Source: TIUS-1 sp964019505
Lineage (GTDB): Bacteria > Bacillota_I > Bacilli_A > Mycoplasmatales > Mycoplasmataceae
Assembly (NCBI RefSeq): GCF_964019505.1
Contig: NZ_OZ026449.1
Span: forward strand, 186,001-250,000
Length of the DNA: 64,000 nucleotides
Direction of reading: 5' to 3'
Under the pieces are notes generated by a model, which was not told where the DNA came from, made no database searches, and worked only from the letters and a program-made list of their open reading frames with translations. A program made the translations under genes and the position numbers. Numbering within the stretch: position 1 is the first letter of the stretch; every line of letters starts with the position of its first letter. This document shows, one piece after another, positions 31,616 through 43,266 of the stretch.

Positions 31616-32449
31616 TTAAATATCTTTCGCAATTAAATAATCAGTTCAACCAAGAGTCTCTTTCAAAAACATTTTGTTTTCAAGGAGCTCTTTTTTATTG
31701 TCTTTAAAAATTTCAGATTTTAAAAAATTATTAAACATTATAAAACAATTAAGTGGTCCAAGGTAATAGTTGAAATTTAAATTTTCTTGTTTTTGCATCA
31801 CGTTATTTACATAAAAAACAACATCAAAAATAGAAGCAAGACCTTTTTTAGGACTACTTGTAATTAAGATTTTTTTAACATTTTCAACTTCATCTATTTG
31901 TTTTAAAATTTGTTTGAATTTTTTATTTACAAATCTGACTGAATAAAACACAACAACTGAATTGGGTTCAATTTTTTTAATTGTTTCACTATTTGTAAGT
32001 TCGATTTTTGGATCAACAAAAGAATAGAATCCAATTAAATCTTCAATCGCTAATTTTGAGTGTCCAAATGCGACACCATATATATTTTTAGATGAATAAA
32101 ATAATTCCTTGATTTGATTTATTTTTTCTACTTGGTTTTTTATTTTATTGTAGTCATCAATTTGTTGTTGAATGTTTATCGCAAGAAGTTGGTCATCTAT
32201 ACTTGAGGGCTCAAGTACATTTTTTATTATGTTGTCCTTGCTATTTGTTTCTATTGTTAGTTTAGATATGTAATCTTTTATTCCAGATATTTTTAGTTTG
32301 TCAAAGTATGTGTAAATAAAACTGATCCCACATCCATATGTCTCGGCAATTTCTTTAACAGTCATGTTAATAAAATTGTCTATATTTTTTATGCTATATT
32401 TGTAAAACTCTAATTGTTTTTCTGTAAGTTTGTGTAGGTCTAGAATCAT
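31616..32449 (-). CDS. RpiR-family regulator of the alpha-mannoside genes, 277 aa
   Basis: Start at 32449 chosen because AGGAG lies 7 bases upstream; the open frame extends 85 codons further through the intergenic operator and is not real. A helix-turn-helix (MTVKEIAETYGCGISFIYTYFDKL) is followed by a SIS domain (SKNIYGVAFGHSKLAIEDL; SVVVFYSVRF). It is transcribed divergently from the GH38 operon and convergent to the PTS gene. Both flanking units carry TGGAATA-N-TATTCCA palindromes, one right behind this gene's ribosome site, so autoregulation and repression of both units is likely. In E. coli the mng genes use a GntR regulator instead. Confidence 0.85.
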
Positions 32450-32459
32450 AAGTATCTCC

Positions 32460-32515
32460 TGGAATATTATTCCAAAAAATTGGTAATAATTCAATACTGA
32501 ATATCTGCTATTCCA
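32460..32515. promoter_or_regulatory. RpiR operator in the divergent rpiR/GH38 region
   Basis: Perfect palindrome TGGAATA-T-TATTCCA at 32460-32474, plus a lone half-site TATTCCA at 32509-32515 next to TATAAAAT, a probable -10 for the GH38 operon. The full site abuts the ribosome site of the minus-strand regulator. Confidence 0.75.
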
Positions 32516-32549
32516 AAAAGTATAAAATATTTTTGAAGAGAAAAAGAAT

Positions 32550-35180
32550 ATGGAAAACAAAAATAAATGAAAAATACACGTTGTGCCACACACACATTGG
32601 GATAAAGAATGATATTTCACTAAACAAGATAGTGACATTTTACTATTTGATAATATAAAAAAATTACTAACAATGTTAGAAAATGATGAGATCGACACAT
32701 TCACATATGATGGCCAACTTTCAATAATTGATGACTTCTTAGAATATGAAAAAGATGAAAAAATTAAAGAAAAAATAATAAAGTATACTAAGTCAAAAAG
32801 ATTTATCGTAGGACCCTGATATACACAACCTGATTTTTACAATGTAACATCGGAATCAATTATTAGAAATTTATTAGTGGGAATCAATGAGTGTAAAAAA
32901 ATAGGAGCAGATCATCTTGGCGTTGCGTATGTTCCGGACTCATTTGGACACAATTCACAAATGCCACAAATATATAATCAATTTGGATTGAAAAATTTTA
33001 TATATTGAAGGGGTGTGTCCAAAAACATTTTAGAAAACAATGGGATCATAAATAATTGAGTAGGTGTTGATGGAAGCAAAGTTTTATCTTATAACTTTTT
33101 ATATGGATATTGACCATTTGGTGCAAACTTTCCATATTTAAAAATGGAAGATGGTGACATAGAACAAATTGCAAAAGACTTCTTGAACAATACAAAAGAT
33201 TTAGTTTCTGAGTTAAAAAACAAGTCTCCAAATACAAATAGATTATTAGTTCCACTTGGTGGAGATCAAGCGCCAATTATGAAAAGGCTAAAAGAGTTTA
33301 TTAAATCAATAAATAATAATTCAAACGACGAATGAGTATTGAGTGATTATGACTCTTTCTTTGAAGACCTGAATAAAAACATTGTGTCTGTTCCTGAGAT
33401 AAATGAAGAACTTAAATCACCATATTTATCAAGAATTCACAAGACAATTGGTTCTCAAAGACAAGATATAAAACTTAAAATGAAAGAGCTAGAAGTTGAA
33501 TTATACAAAAACTTAGAGCCATTAATGGTAGGGTGATTCATAAACTCAAAACAATATGCAAAAGATTTTATAGACAAAGTTGTTAAAAATATCCTAATAT
33601 CTCAAGCGCACGATAGTATGGGCGGATGCAACAGTGATAGAACAAATGATGACATTTTAAATAGAATTGAACAGTCATTAGATATCGTAGAATCACTTAA
33701 AACTAAGATATTAAAAAACATTGCAAACAACATTAAATTAAAAGAGCAAGAAATCATAATATACAATACAAACTTAACAGAAACTGTATTTAATAAAAAA
33801 ATTACAATATTCACAAAACAACAAGATTTTAGTCTTTTTGATTCAGAAAGTAAGCAAGTAAATTTCTCGATCCTTGATAAGAGGAAACAATCTGACGGTA
33901 TGGTCGTTAAAGCTTCGACAAAAGGTGAAGACGTTTCAAATTCTGATGCGTTCTATGAATATGATTTACTGATTACTGATTTAAAAATTCAACCAAGTGA
34001 TTTTAAAATTATTAGTTTAGTTAAAGAAGAAAATATAATATCTAAATCAAAAAATGATTTTAATTTAGATATTAAAATAAAAGAAAACAAAATTCTAATC
34101 GCAGATAAAACAAACAATAAAAAAATTAAATTAAGTTTAGAGGCAGAAGTTGATGCCGGAGATTCATATGACTACTCACCCAAACAAGAAAATAAGGTTT
34201 TAATAAATAAACTAGTTTCATCAAAAATTACAGAAATTAAACAAGACAACGCTAAAAGATTTAATATTGAACTTATATATGAAGTACCAAAATCTGAAGT
34301 AAGTACTGAAAAATTAAAACAAAGCATTACTTTGGAATTGCTTCAATTTGAAGATTCAACAATTGATGTAAAACTAAATACAAAAAACTTATCTACTGAA
34401 ATTAGATGAAGACTGATTAGTGAGTCTAACATTGATACAAATGAAAGTTCATTTGATCAATGTTATAGTGCATCTACAAGAATTAATAAGCCATTTAAAA
34501 ACTGAAAACAAGAAGGTTGAAAAGAAGCACCAGTTAATATTGAATCTTTTGAAAACGTTGTAGGTTTGAAAAACAGCCACTACTTTTATGTAAACGGTTT
34601 AAATGAATATGAGATGATTGGTAAAAATACGTTAGCACTAACACTATTTAGAAGTGTCTCAGTTTTAGGAAGAAATAACTTATTGTGAAGACCAGGTAGA
34701 GCTAGCGGTACTAGCGAATATAACATCAAAACAGATAAGTCAAAACTTTATAACTATGATTATGAAATTAATTTCATGATCGACCTGAGAGATGGTGTTA
34801 ACCATTTTGTAAAAGGGCAAGAGTATATCGCGAAACCAATGTACTATCAAAATCAAAATTTGAATAACCTGTACAAAAAATTTGATAGATTCTTCTTGGA
34901 TTTTGCGGACAAAAATTCAACTATTAAAAATAAAATTAGCATTTCTAACAATGACTTTATTGTGAAAAGTGTTAAAAAATCTGAAAATGGTAACGACGTA
35001 ATAATCAGAGGTTATAACCCAATAGAAGAAGAGATTAATTTCAATGTTTTGTTAAACGGTGAAAAATCAAAAGTAAAAATTATAAATTTAAAAGAAGAAG
35101 TTGTAACTTCTGGTGTTGTAGACATTAAGGTGAAACAAAATCAAATCATCTCAATTTTATTACCAGGAAAATCAGTGTAA
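32550..35180 (+). CDS. GH38 alpha-mannosidase (MngB-like), 876 aa
   Basis: Retaining zinc-dependent alpha-mannosidase. The N-terminus VVPHTHWDKEWYFT carries the first zinc-binding His-x-Asp; the catalytic nucleophile is Asp130 in VPDSFGHNSQMPQ; QAHDSMGGCNSD is the family motif at the end of the catalytic domain. Beta domains follow to the C-terminus. The length matches bacterial MngB (2-O-(6-phosphomannosyl)-glycerate hydrolase). There is no signal peptide, so it acts on imported, phosphorylated substrate in the cytoplasm. First gene of an operon with two ROK kinases, an aldose epimerase and a GH1 enzyme. Confidence 0.93.
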
Positions 35181-35191
35181 GGAGCAAAGAT

Positions 35192-36070
35192 ATGAATTTA
35201 TGTTTTGATCTTGGAGGAACGTCTACTAAAGTTGCATTCTTTAAAAATGAAAAAATTGTCAAAAAAGAAACAATCGAATATAACCAAAGTGGAAATATTG
35301 AGTCAAAAGAACTGCTGAAAAAGTTAGTGGAATATATTGAAAGTATTAATGATTTTGAAATGATTGATAATATATGTATTTCCTCATCTGGATTAGTTGA
35401 TTCCGAAACAGGTAACATTGGTGGACTGTCAGCAATTAAAAACTTAAGCAAAATTAATTTTATAAATGAATTTAAAAAAAGATTTAAAAAACCAGTTTAC
35501 ATTGAAAATGATGGCAAGTGCGCAACATTGGCCGAAATCACACAAGGTAACGGGGTTGGCAGCAAAAACCTTTTCATATTAGTTTTGGGAACTGGAATTG
35601 GTGGTGGAATTGTAATTGATGGAAAAATTCATAAAGGATCAAATCTGATTGCAGGTGATGTTGGGTATTTCTTCCAACACAACTATAATGGAAAGTACAC
35701 AAACTTATCTGAAGTTGCTGGAATGTATTTTTTAACAAATAAGTACGAACAAATATCTAACACTTCAAAAAGTGGTAAAGAAATATATGATTGTTATCTT
35801 ATAGACAAGGTAGCAAAAGAAATCATTGATAAACAAATTTTAAATCTTGCGAGAGCCATCTTAAATGTGTCTTTTACAATTGACGTGGACAAGGTATTAA
35901 TTGGAGGAGCAATAAGCGCAAATGAATTGTTCCTTAAATTGTTAAATAAAAAAGTAAGTGAACTTTATGCGGGGTCTGGTATGATTCAAAATTTTAAAAT
36001 TGATAAGTGTAAATTTTTGAATGATTCAAATTTAATTGGCGCAAATCAATTAGTGAAGAGGGGTAAATAA
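35192..36070 (+). CDS. ROK-family sugar kinase (no zinc motif), 292 aa
   Basis: The ATP phosphate loop FDLGGTSTKVAFF lies at residues 4-16; NDGKCATLAEI and LGTGIGGGIVIDG are ROK active-site segments. The usual zinc cluster CxCGxxGCxE is missing: after AGDVGYFF the chain goes straight to SEVAGMYFL. Zinc-free ROK proteins occur in Firmicutes and mollicutes and may phosphorylate mannose, ManNAc or other hexoses. Starts 12 bases after the GH38 stop with AAGGAG and ends 1 base before the second ROK gene. Confidence 0.85.
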   Translation: MNLCFDLGGTSTKVAFFKNEKIVKKETIEYNQSGNIESKELLKKLVEYIESINDFEMIDNICISSSGLVDSETGNIGGLSAIKNLSKINFINEFKKRFKKPVYIENDGKCATLAEITQGNGVGSKNLFILVLGTGIGGGIVIDGKIHKGSNLIAGDVGYFFQHNYNGKYTNLSEVAGMYFLTNKYEQISNTSKSGKEIYDCYLIDKVAKEIIDKQILNLARAILNVSFTIDVDKVLIGGAISANELFLKLLNKKVSELYAGSGMIQNFKIDKCKFLNDSNLIGANQLVKRGK

Positions 36071-36071
36071 T

Positions 36072-37019
36072 ATGAAGGCATTGTGTATTGATATTGGTGG
36101 AACTTCTGCTAAATGCGTACTTTTTGAAAATGATGAAATTACTAATAATTTTGAAGTTGGCACTCTTGATAGAAGCAATGTTTTGAAAAACATTGTTGAC
36201 GTATGTGTGGTGGAATTAAACAAAATCAACGTTAACTTAACACAACTTGATTTCATTGGAATTGCGGTTCCATGTTTATTAGATATGAAAACTGGGACAG
36301 CAATACTAGCTACTAACTTAGGATGAAATAATTATCCAGTTTTAGAAGAGTCAAAAAAACTATTTAATAACAAAAATGTTTTTGTTCTAAATGATGCCAG
36401 TGCTGCAACATATGGTGAGTGAAAAATTGGTCTTTCTGGTAACACAACATCAATGGCATTGTTCTCAATTGGAACAGGAATTGGTGGTGGTCTAGTTTAC
36501 AACAATAAATTAGTTATTGGTGATAACTCAGGACTAGCCTCGGAACCAGGACATGGTGGAGGCTTTCAAACTGAATTTGATTGCCCTTGTGGATTGGAGG
36601 GTTGTATTGAACCAATCTCGTCTGCAACAGGAATTGAGCGAGAATTAAATAAAGTTGCAAGTAAATCTAAAGGTGCTTTAGGGGAACTGTTCAAAAAACA
36701 AAACACCTTAAAAATAATTGACATTGTTGACTTGTTCAATTCAAATGATAAAGAAGTGATTGGTGTATTTAATGATGCAATTGAGCCTTTAGCAAAATCG
36801 ATATCAGTAACTATTCACTCATTTGATATAAAAACAATTGTTATCTCTGGAGGTGTATCAAACTTAGGTGAGGGTTTGATCAAAATTTTAAGAAATCAAC
36901 TATCAAGATTTGTGCTTCCATTATTTCTAAATACACTGGAAACAGAAATATCTGCGTTAACAAACTGGGTCGGAGCTCGTGGTGTATATGAGTATGGAAA
37001 AGATAATTTTAAAAAATAA
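36072..37019 (+). CDS. ROK-family glucokinase-like sugar kinase, 315 aa
   Basis: ATP loop CIDIGGTSAKCVLFE; catalytic Asp in LNDASAATYGEW; ISIGTGIGGGLVYNN is approximated here by SIGTGIGGGLV; full zinc cluster CPCGLEGCIE after GHGGGF. Closely related along its length to the ROK protein at 41645, so the two are paralogs, while the ROK gene just upstream is a distinct type. In the operon it would phosphorylate free hexose released by GH38 or GH1. Its 3' end overlaps the epimerase start by 26 bases. Confidence 0.88.
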
Positions 37020-37887
37020 CTACAACATAGGCGGTTATGAAGTCGGTATGAATCCCAGTAATCTTAAGATTGAATATATAAAATATAAAGGTGAAAATAT
37101 AATCTACAATTTGAAAGACAGTTGAAAAGAAGCGTTTCCAATACTTTTCCCAGTATGTGGAAAATTAAATGATGATAAGTACACCTATAACAATGAAGAA
37201 TATAAGATTAGAATGCATGGATTTTTACATGAATTAAATTGAATATTGGAAGACAAAACTAAAAATTGTATTTCTTTTAAAACTACTTACGATAACAACT
37301 CATTTCAAAAGTATCCATTCAAATTTGAAATAATGATTGATATTTTTGAAATTGATGAAACATTAAAAATTAGATCAACAATAAAAAATATTGATAATAA
37401 ATTGATGTATTACAATTTTGGATATCATCCATCATTTAGTGTTAGTGGTGACTCTGTTATTAAATTTCCAGCACATGAATTATTCAGCGATGGTCTAAAT
37501 TATAACAGTGGGTTTATGAAAAGTGATTTTAAGTACAACATTAAATTAAAAGAGTTTAAATTAAATGAGCTAAACTTTTCTGAAAAGGGAAATACATATT
37601 TGGCGTTTAATTCAAAAATAAGAAGCTTAAATTTAATAAATAAAAAAACAATATTAGAAATATCGTTTGACAATAAAAATGATCCTAATATTTTATTGTG
37701 ACAAATGGGGAAGAAAAAAGAATATGTTTGCATTGAACCTTGATGAGGATTGCCTGATTATTCGGGTGAAATTATTGATTCAAGTTTAGGAAACAAGCAA
37801 GGAATCTTAACTTTAAAACCAAATCAATCTGAAACATTTGATTTATCAATTCAAGTAAAGAGCAAAAAGGAAGAATATGAAAATTAA
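36994..37887 (+). CDS. Aldose 1-epimerase (galactose mutarotase-like), 297 aa
   Basis: Beta-sandwich mutarotase family: AFPILFPVCGKL, RMHGFLHELNW with the catalytic-type His, NFGYHPSFSV with the second His, and CIEPWWGLPD near the C-terminus. It interconverts alpha and beta anomers of hexose or hexose-6-phosphate released by the neighbouring glycosidases, matching substrate to the kinases. Its start lies inside the ROK gene (26-base overlap) and its end overlaps the GH1 gene by 11 bases, so this is a tightly coupled operon. Confidence 0.82.
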
Positions 37888-39298
37888 CTTTAATAAAGAT
37901 TTTTGATTTGGAGCAGCCACTAGCGGACCACAATCAGAGGGTACAAAAAATAAAGCAAATGAAAATGTATTTGATAATTGATTCAACACGAATAAAAAAG
38001 ATTTTTGAGGCGAAATTGGACCAGATAAAGCTTGCAATACATTTGAAGAATATAAAGAAGATATAAAACTAATGGACGAAATAAAACTAAACAGTTTTAG
38101 AACTTCAATCCAATGAACTAGATTAATTAAAAACATTGAAACTTTTGAAGTTGATCAAGAAGCAGTTAAGTTTTATAGAGATTATTTTTTAACATTAAAA
38201 AATAACAATATTAAAACAGTAGTTAATTTATATCACTTTGATTTACCTCAAACACTTTTTGAAAAAGGCGGATGAGAAAATAAAGATACTTCAGAAGCAT
38301 TTTCAAAATATGCCAAAATTTGTTTTGAACAATTTGGAGATGTTGTCGACCATTTTACAACATTTAACGAACCTGTAGCTGCTTCAGAAAATCATTACTT
38401 ACATGGACACTGATTTCCATTCGTAAAAGATTTTAACCGTTTTATTGATGTGGCTAATAATATGATGATCGCTCATGCAATGTCTGTGGTTGAATTCAAA
38501 AAGATATTTAAAGGTGACAACATTAAAAAAATTGGAATAATTTTAAACTTGACACCATCATATCCAAAAGACAAAAGCAAAGAAAATATTGAAGCTGCAA
38601 AATTACGTGAATTAATTTTTAATAGATTCTTTTTAGATGTTGTTACAAAAGGTGAATATCCAAAAGAACTAATAAATTTTCTTACAAAAGAAAATGAAAT
38701 GTTTGAACTAAGCAAAGAAGATAAAACTATTTTAAAAAATGGTATAGTTGACTTCCTTGGAGTTAACTACTATCAACCCTCACGAGTACAGGCTTCAACA
38801 AATAAAAGCGCACCACAGCCTTGAAATTGATTTGAGGACTACATTTGAGAAGATAGAAGAATCAATCCTTATAGAGGGTGAGAAATCTTTCCTGAAGCCA
38901 TTTATGATATTGCAATGACTATAAAAAATGAATATAAAAACATTCCATGATTTATTGCAGAAAATGGAATGGGTGTCGAAGATGAAAAAAGATATATGGA
39001 TAAAAACCGAAAGATAAATGATACATATAGAATTGATTTCTATAAAGAACATCTTTATTGATTACATAAAGCTATAACTGAAGGGAGTAGTTGTTTTGGA
39101 TATCATACATGAACATTTATAGATTGTTGATCTTGGGCTAACTCATTTAAAAACAGATATGGGTTTGTAAGTTTAGATTTAAAAACAGGTAAAAAAACAA
39201 TTAAAGAATCTGGTTATTGAATGAATCAAGTTATAACAAATGGCAATGAAATTGAAATTCAAGACGAATTACTAACACGAATTAGTATTACAAAATAA
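37877..39298 (+). CDS. GH1 beta-glycosidase / 6-phospho-beta-glycosidase, 473 aa
   Basis: N-terminal FWFGAATSGPQSEG in place of the usual SAYQ(V/I)EG; acid/base Glu in TFNEPV and nucleophile Glu in FIAENGMG; ends near RYGFVSLD, the phosphate or aglycone loop. Residues GPQSEG are typical of the lactococcal-type 6-phospho-beta-galactosidase/glucosidase branch. Last gene of the GH38 operon, overlapping the epimerase gene by 11 bases and followed by a terminator. It widens the operon's substrate range to beta-linked sugars. Confidence 0.9.
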
Positions 39299-39317
39299 GA
39301 TGAAAATCTTATTTTTT
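39293..39317 (+). terminator. Terminator of the GH38-GH1 operon
   Basis: AAATAAGAT-GAAA-ATCTTATTT stem with T7; the stop codon is in the left arm. Confidence 0.8.
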
Positions 39318-39351
39318 TATTTATAAAAATTTTAAGCAATGGCAAACAAAT

Positions 39352-39386
39352 AAAAAAGAATGATTTTTAATTTCATTCTTTTTTTA
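39352..39386 (-). terminator. Terminator of the secreted-protein gene (minus strand)
   Basis: AAAAAAGAATGA / TCATTCTTTTTT hairpin between convergent genes; on the minus strand it follows the stop at 39393. Confidence 0.7.
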
Positions 39387-39392
39387 ATTTTA

Positions 39393-40226
39393 TTAATGCA
39401 TTTTACCTTTTTCGAAAGTTATATGTACAATTGTTGAACCTATAATGCCTGTTTTTTCACCTTTTTCATTTGGAAAGTACTGAAACTTAAGATTAATTTT
39501 TTCACCATTTAACATATTGTCTAACATATCTTGTGTAAATAATTGACTAGTTTCTTCAATATAGATTGGTCTACTTGTGTGGTGATCAATTCTATCTTGT
39601 GAATAGGGTGTGTCATATAATATATCAGAACCATGTGTTCTCATTATTTGTTCATAAATTCACACGTCTGCTTGCATAATGATTCCTTGAAGGTCATTTG
39701 CAGAATATCAGTCATATGAATGATCTTCAAATAATATGAAGTTTGTCAAAATAGAATCATTCAAGTCTAGTGGCGGGAAATTCATGTAATATGTAAAATG
39801 CATTTCTCCAATAAGACCTTGTGCTTCTGAAACTTCGTTTGTTTTAATGTTAACCTGCATTCATAATGTGTTTGCACCTATAAGACCAGAACTAGTCTGT
39901 TCTTGAGTTACGGGTTTACCATCTTTCATATTTGTTAAAGTTACATCAAACATTTTATCTTCTCAACGAGCACTAATTCCTTTTTCATTTAATATTGATA
40001 ATACTGCAGAAGCAATGTATGTATCACCTAATGACTTGGGTTCAAATGTCATATACCTCGCTTTATCCATTCCTCTAATACCGTTATTACCAACACTAAT
40101 ATCTTGTCCTTCAACGTCTAAAGATCTAATGTTAATGTTTTTTTCGTTGTTTGTTAAAACAACTGAACTAGTTATTGCAGATACCGAAATAGCTGCAAGA
40201 CCTAATGAACTTAATAATTTTTTCAT
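39393..40226 (-). CDS. Secreted protein, paralog of 43267-44079, 277 aa
   Basis: Signal peptide MKKLLSSLGLAAISVSAITS without a lipobox Cys. The mature region aligns by eye with the protein at 43267: LNEKGISARWEDKMFDV against LSKAGLEVSWLDLEVLS, GLIGEMHFTYYMNF against GLYGELRMFVVLDF, and LFTQDMLDNM...GEKTGIIGSTIVHITF against EFTQDNIDEM...GEKMGLFNSTMISFTY. It is a beta-rich exported family of unknown function. Divergent from the GH18 gene, suggesting a shared extracellular role near chitin or glycan digestion; that link is positional only. Confidence 0.7.
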
Positions 40227-40349
40227 TTTTATATCTCATTATGAATATATTTTACCAAAATATTGTGAAATATCTAAAAATATTGGATTATTTTATCTAA
40301 AATGTTAAAATAATAGAAAGTTTTATAACTTATAGGAGAACAAAAAAAT

Positions 40350-41414
40350 ATGAACACATTATTAGCACTTGTAGCAACAACAACACTTCTTGGCGGAAGT
40401 GCTGCAACAACAACACTGAACAGTAACAATAAAAACTTAATAAACTTACAAGAAGATCAAATTTTAGTTGGGTTCTGACACAACTTTGATGATGCCATTG
40501 GATACCAAGGGGGGTTAGCAAAATACATTGATTTAACCGAGGTTCCTAGTGAATATACAGTCATAAATGTTTCATTTATGAAATCATATAATTTAGGTGA
40601 AATGCCAACATTTATTCCACTTGTGGCCACTCATCCTGAAATGAATCAAGACCAAAAAGATGAATTTTTTGCAAATGAAATTAAACAATTACATGCACAA
40701 GGTAAAAAAGTGGTTTTATCATTAGGTGGAGCAGATGCCCACATTTCATTAACCGTTAATCAAAAAGATGAATTTAAAAATGAAATATTAAGATTGGTTG
40801 AAAAGTTTGGATTTGATGGAATTGATATTGACCTAGAACAAAGTGCGATTGACGAAGCAGATAACCAAACAGTTATTCCTGAAGCTTTAATTGAAATCAA
40901 AGAAACACTTGCACAACAAGGTAGAGAATTTATTATTTCAATGGCCCCAGAGTTCCCATATTTAAAAACAAATAAAGTTGGTACAAGTTACCTACCGTAT
41001 TTAGAAAAATTAGAAGGTTACTACGATTATGTAAGTCCACAATTCTATAACCAAGCAGGTGATGGGATAAACTTACAAGAAGAAGACAGAGTAGAATTGG
41101 GTTTAGATATTTATTGATTGCCTCAAAATGATGCTGAACTAAAAGGAGAATTTTTATACCTAATTGCTAAATATATTGTTGAAGGTGTAGATAACTTTTA
41201 TCAAATTGATGCAAATAAATTAATATGAGGATTACCTTCAAATGAAGATGCGGCAGCTAACGGACAAGTGAAAACTGGAGATATAAAAAAAGCTACAGAA
41301 CTACTTGCCGCAAAAGATATCAAATTAAAAGGTTTGATGACATGATCTATAAACTGAGATAAAAATACAAATTATAATTTTATTGAATATTATTTAAAAG
41401 AGTTTTATGCTTAA
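40350..41414 (+). CDS. Secreted GH18 chitinase-like glycosidase, 354 aa
   Basis: Signal peptide MNTLLALVATTTLLGGSAAT, then a GH18 barrel: strand 3 KVVLSLGGADAH and the catalytic DGxDxDxE motif FDGIDIDLEQ (Asp156 to Glu163), then MAPEFPYL, YVSPQFYNQ and the barrel end GLMTWSINWDKN. All catalytic residues are present, so an active endo-chitinase or endo-beta-N-acetylglucosaminidase is likely. It would release GlcNAc oligomers outside the cell, consistent with an insect-associated host. Strong ribosome site AGGAG; monocistronic. Confidence 0.9.
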
Positions 41415-41417
41415 TTT

Positions 41418-41443
41418 AAAAAACCAGTTAATACTGGTTTTTA
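41418..41443 (+). terminator. Terminator of the GH18 gene
   Basis: AAAAACCAGT / ACTGGTTTTT stem with a TAAT loop and T-rich tail, just after the stop. Confidence 0.8.
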
Positions 41444-41644
41444 TATTTTAATTGGTTTAGCGTATGTTTTAATGTGAGATATAAACTTAAACCAATAGCA
41501 ATTTAAGATTAAATTTTTACGCTTTGTTTTTATTGCAAAATTTACAATTAAAGTTAGAAAATTTTCCCATAAAGCTTGCTCGTATATAACAAAATTATTA
41601 CAAATCATATAAAATATAAGTAGAGTTCATGAAAGGAAAATTAT

Positions 41645-42604
41645 ATGAAATCACTATGTATCGATCTAGGAGGAACTACAGCTAAATGTGTAATCTTTGT
41701 AAAAGATGAAATTGTTGATAGATTCCAAATTAAAACAGGTAAAAATAAAAATGTATTACAAGAAATAAAAGATGGATCAGAGGTAAAACTAAAAGAACAC
41801 AATATGACTTTAGAAGAGTTAGATTTTGTTGGGATAGCTATTGCTGGTTTATTAAATATGAACAACGGAGTAGTGCTTATTGCTACAAACTTAGGTTGAA
41901 AAAACTACCCACTTTTAGAAGAAGCTAAAAAAATATTTAATAAAGAAAAAGTATTTGTATTAAATGACGCAAGTTCAGCTACTTACGGAGAATGAAGTAT
42001 TGGTTTAAAAGGTGAATCAAGTTCAATGGCTCTTTATACAATCGGAACTGGAATTGGTGGCGGAATTATTTATAACAACAAATTAGTTGTTGGAGATAAT
42101 ACAGGACTTGCATCAGAACCAGGCCACGGTGGTGGTTTTCAAAATGAAAAACAATGTACTTGTGGAGCTGAAGGATGTGTTGATTTAATATCATCAGCCC
42201 GAGGAATTGAAAGAGAAATAAATAGAGTTGCAAAAATTTCTAAAGGACCTTTAAATAAACTTTATTTAGCTGAAGGCGAAAGACATTTAAAAGTAATTGA
42301 TATTGTTGAATTGTTCAACAATAAAGATAAAGAAATTATTGATATTTTTAATAGTAGACTTGAACCATTGGCAAAATCAATGGCAGTTACTATTCATACA
42401 CTTGATGTAAAAACAATTGTAATATCTGGTGGTGTATCTAATTTAGGACAACCATTATTAGATATCATTCAAAAACAATTAGAAAGATTTACAATCCCAT
42501 TATTTTTAGAAAACTTAAAACTTAGAACTTCATCATTAAAAAGTTGAGTTGGAGCTAAAGGTATTTATGAATATGGTAAAGACAACTTTGATAGTGTTGA
42601 ATAA
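41645..42604 (+). CDS. ROK-family glucokinase, 319 aa
   Basis: CIDLGGTTAKCVIF phosphate loop; catalytic Asp in LNDASSATYGEW; TIGTGIGGGIIYNN; zinc cluster CTCGAEGCVD after GHGGGF. Paralog of the kinase at 36072 (similar across the full length), but monocistronic with its own upstream region (41446-41644, no gene seen there) and codon use of a well-expressed gene, so this is the better candidate for the general glucokinase. AGG ribosome site 10 bases before ATG. Confidence 0.88.
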
Positions 42605-42635
42605 CACAATCAAACTATATTAGAGAAATAACTAT

Positions 42636-43181
42636 ATGAGAAATAATAAAAAGTACATTTACAATGCTGGAAGCATGTTTAATGAAGCGCAACAAACAGC
42701 AAGAAAAAATGAAGGAAACGAATTAAGAAAAATGTTTCCTTCATTTATAATTGATAACCCAATTGACACAGATGAATTTAAACACGAAAGACCAACTAAC
42801 AAAAAGATCTTTGAAGTTGATTACAACGGTGTGAGAGACGCTGACTTTGTTATCTTTGAATTAGATAGCAATGATTCCGGAACACATATGGAATTTGGTT
42901 TAGCAGTTGAACAAGCTATTAACAATAAAGATAAATACTTATTTGCAATTGTTTCTGACTTTAGGTTTAAATCAGGATCATTCGGAAATGAAATACCTGG
43001 ATTTGGATTAAACGAAATGTTTTCTGGAGCATTCTTCTATGAACAATTAGTTAAAGGTGAGGTTCCACAAATTATTGTGTGTGATTCTCACAAGTCTGCA
43101 AGAGAAGCTATAAAAGCCATTGTTAACAATGATACAAAAGATTATCTAAAACGATTTGATATAAAAAATATTTGAAAATAG
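42636..43181 (+). CDS. Nucleoside 2-deoxyribosyltransferase, 181 aa
   Basis: YIYNAGSMFNEAQQ at the N-terminus (substrate and deoxyribose contacts), DADFVIFELDSNDSGTHMEFGLA with the nucleophilic Glu in the E-x-G segment typical of the family, and a C-terminal SGAFFYEQLV helix. It exchanges bases between deoxyribonucleosides for salvage. It ends TGA (Trp), AAA, TAG. Nearly identical copy at 50831-51361 and a decayed remnant at 52064-52232. This copy has a proper ATG and AGAG leader, so it is likely the functional one. Confidence 0.85.
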
Positions 43182-43182
43182 G

Positions 43183-43212
43183 AACCACAGAATTTTAACT
43201 GTGGTTTTTTAT
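43183..43212 (+). terminator. Terminator of the deoxyribosyltransferase gene
   Basis: AACCACAG / CTGTGGTT stem followed by T6, directly after the stop. Confidence 0.8.
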
Positions 43213-43266
43213 TATAAAATATTATTGAATAGTAATTTAATGGTTGGTTGGTTGGAAAGGATTAGT

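Noticed and set aside
32450..32704. N-terminal extension of the minus-strand RpiR gene by 85 codons
   Set aside because: It runs through the shared operator and the start of the GH38 gene; the ATG at 32449 has a strong AGGAG site and gives a standard RpiR length.
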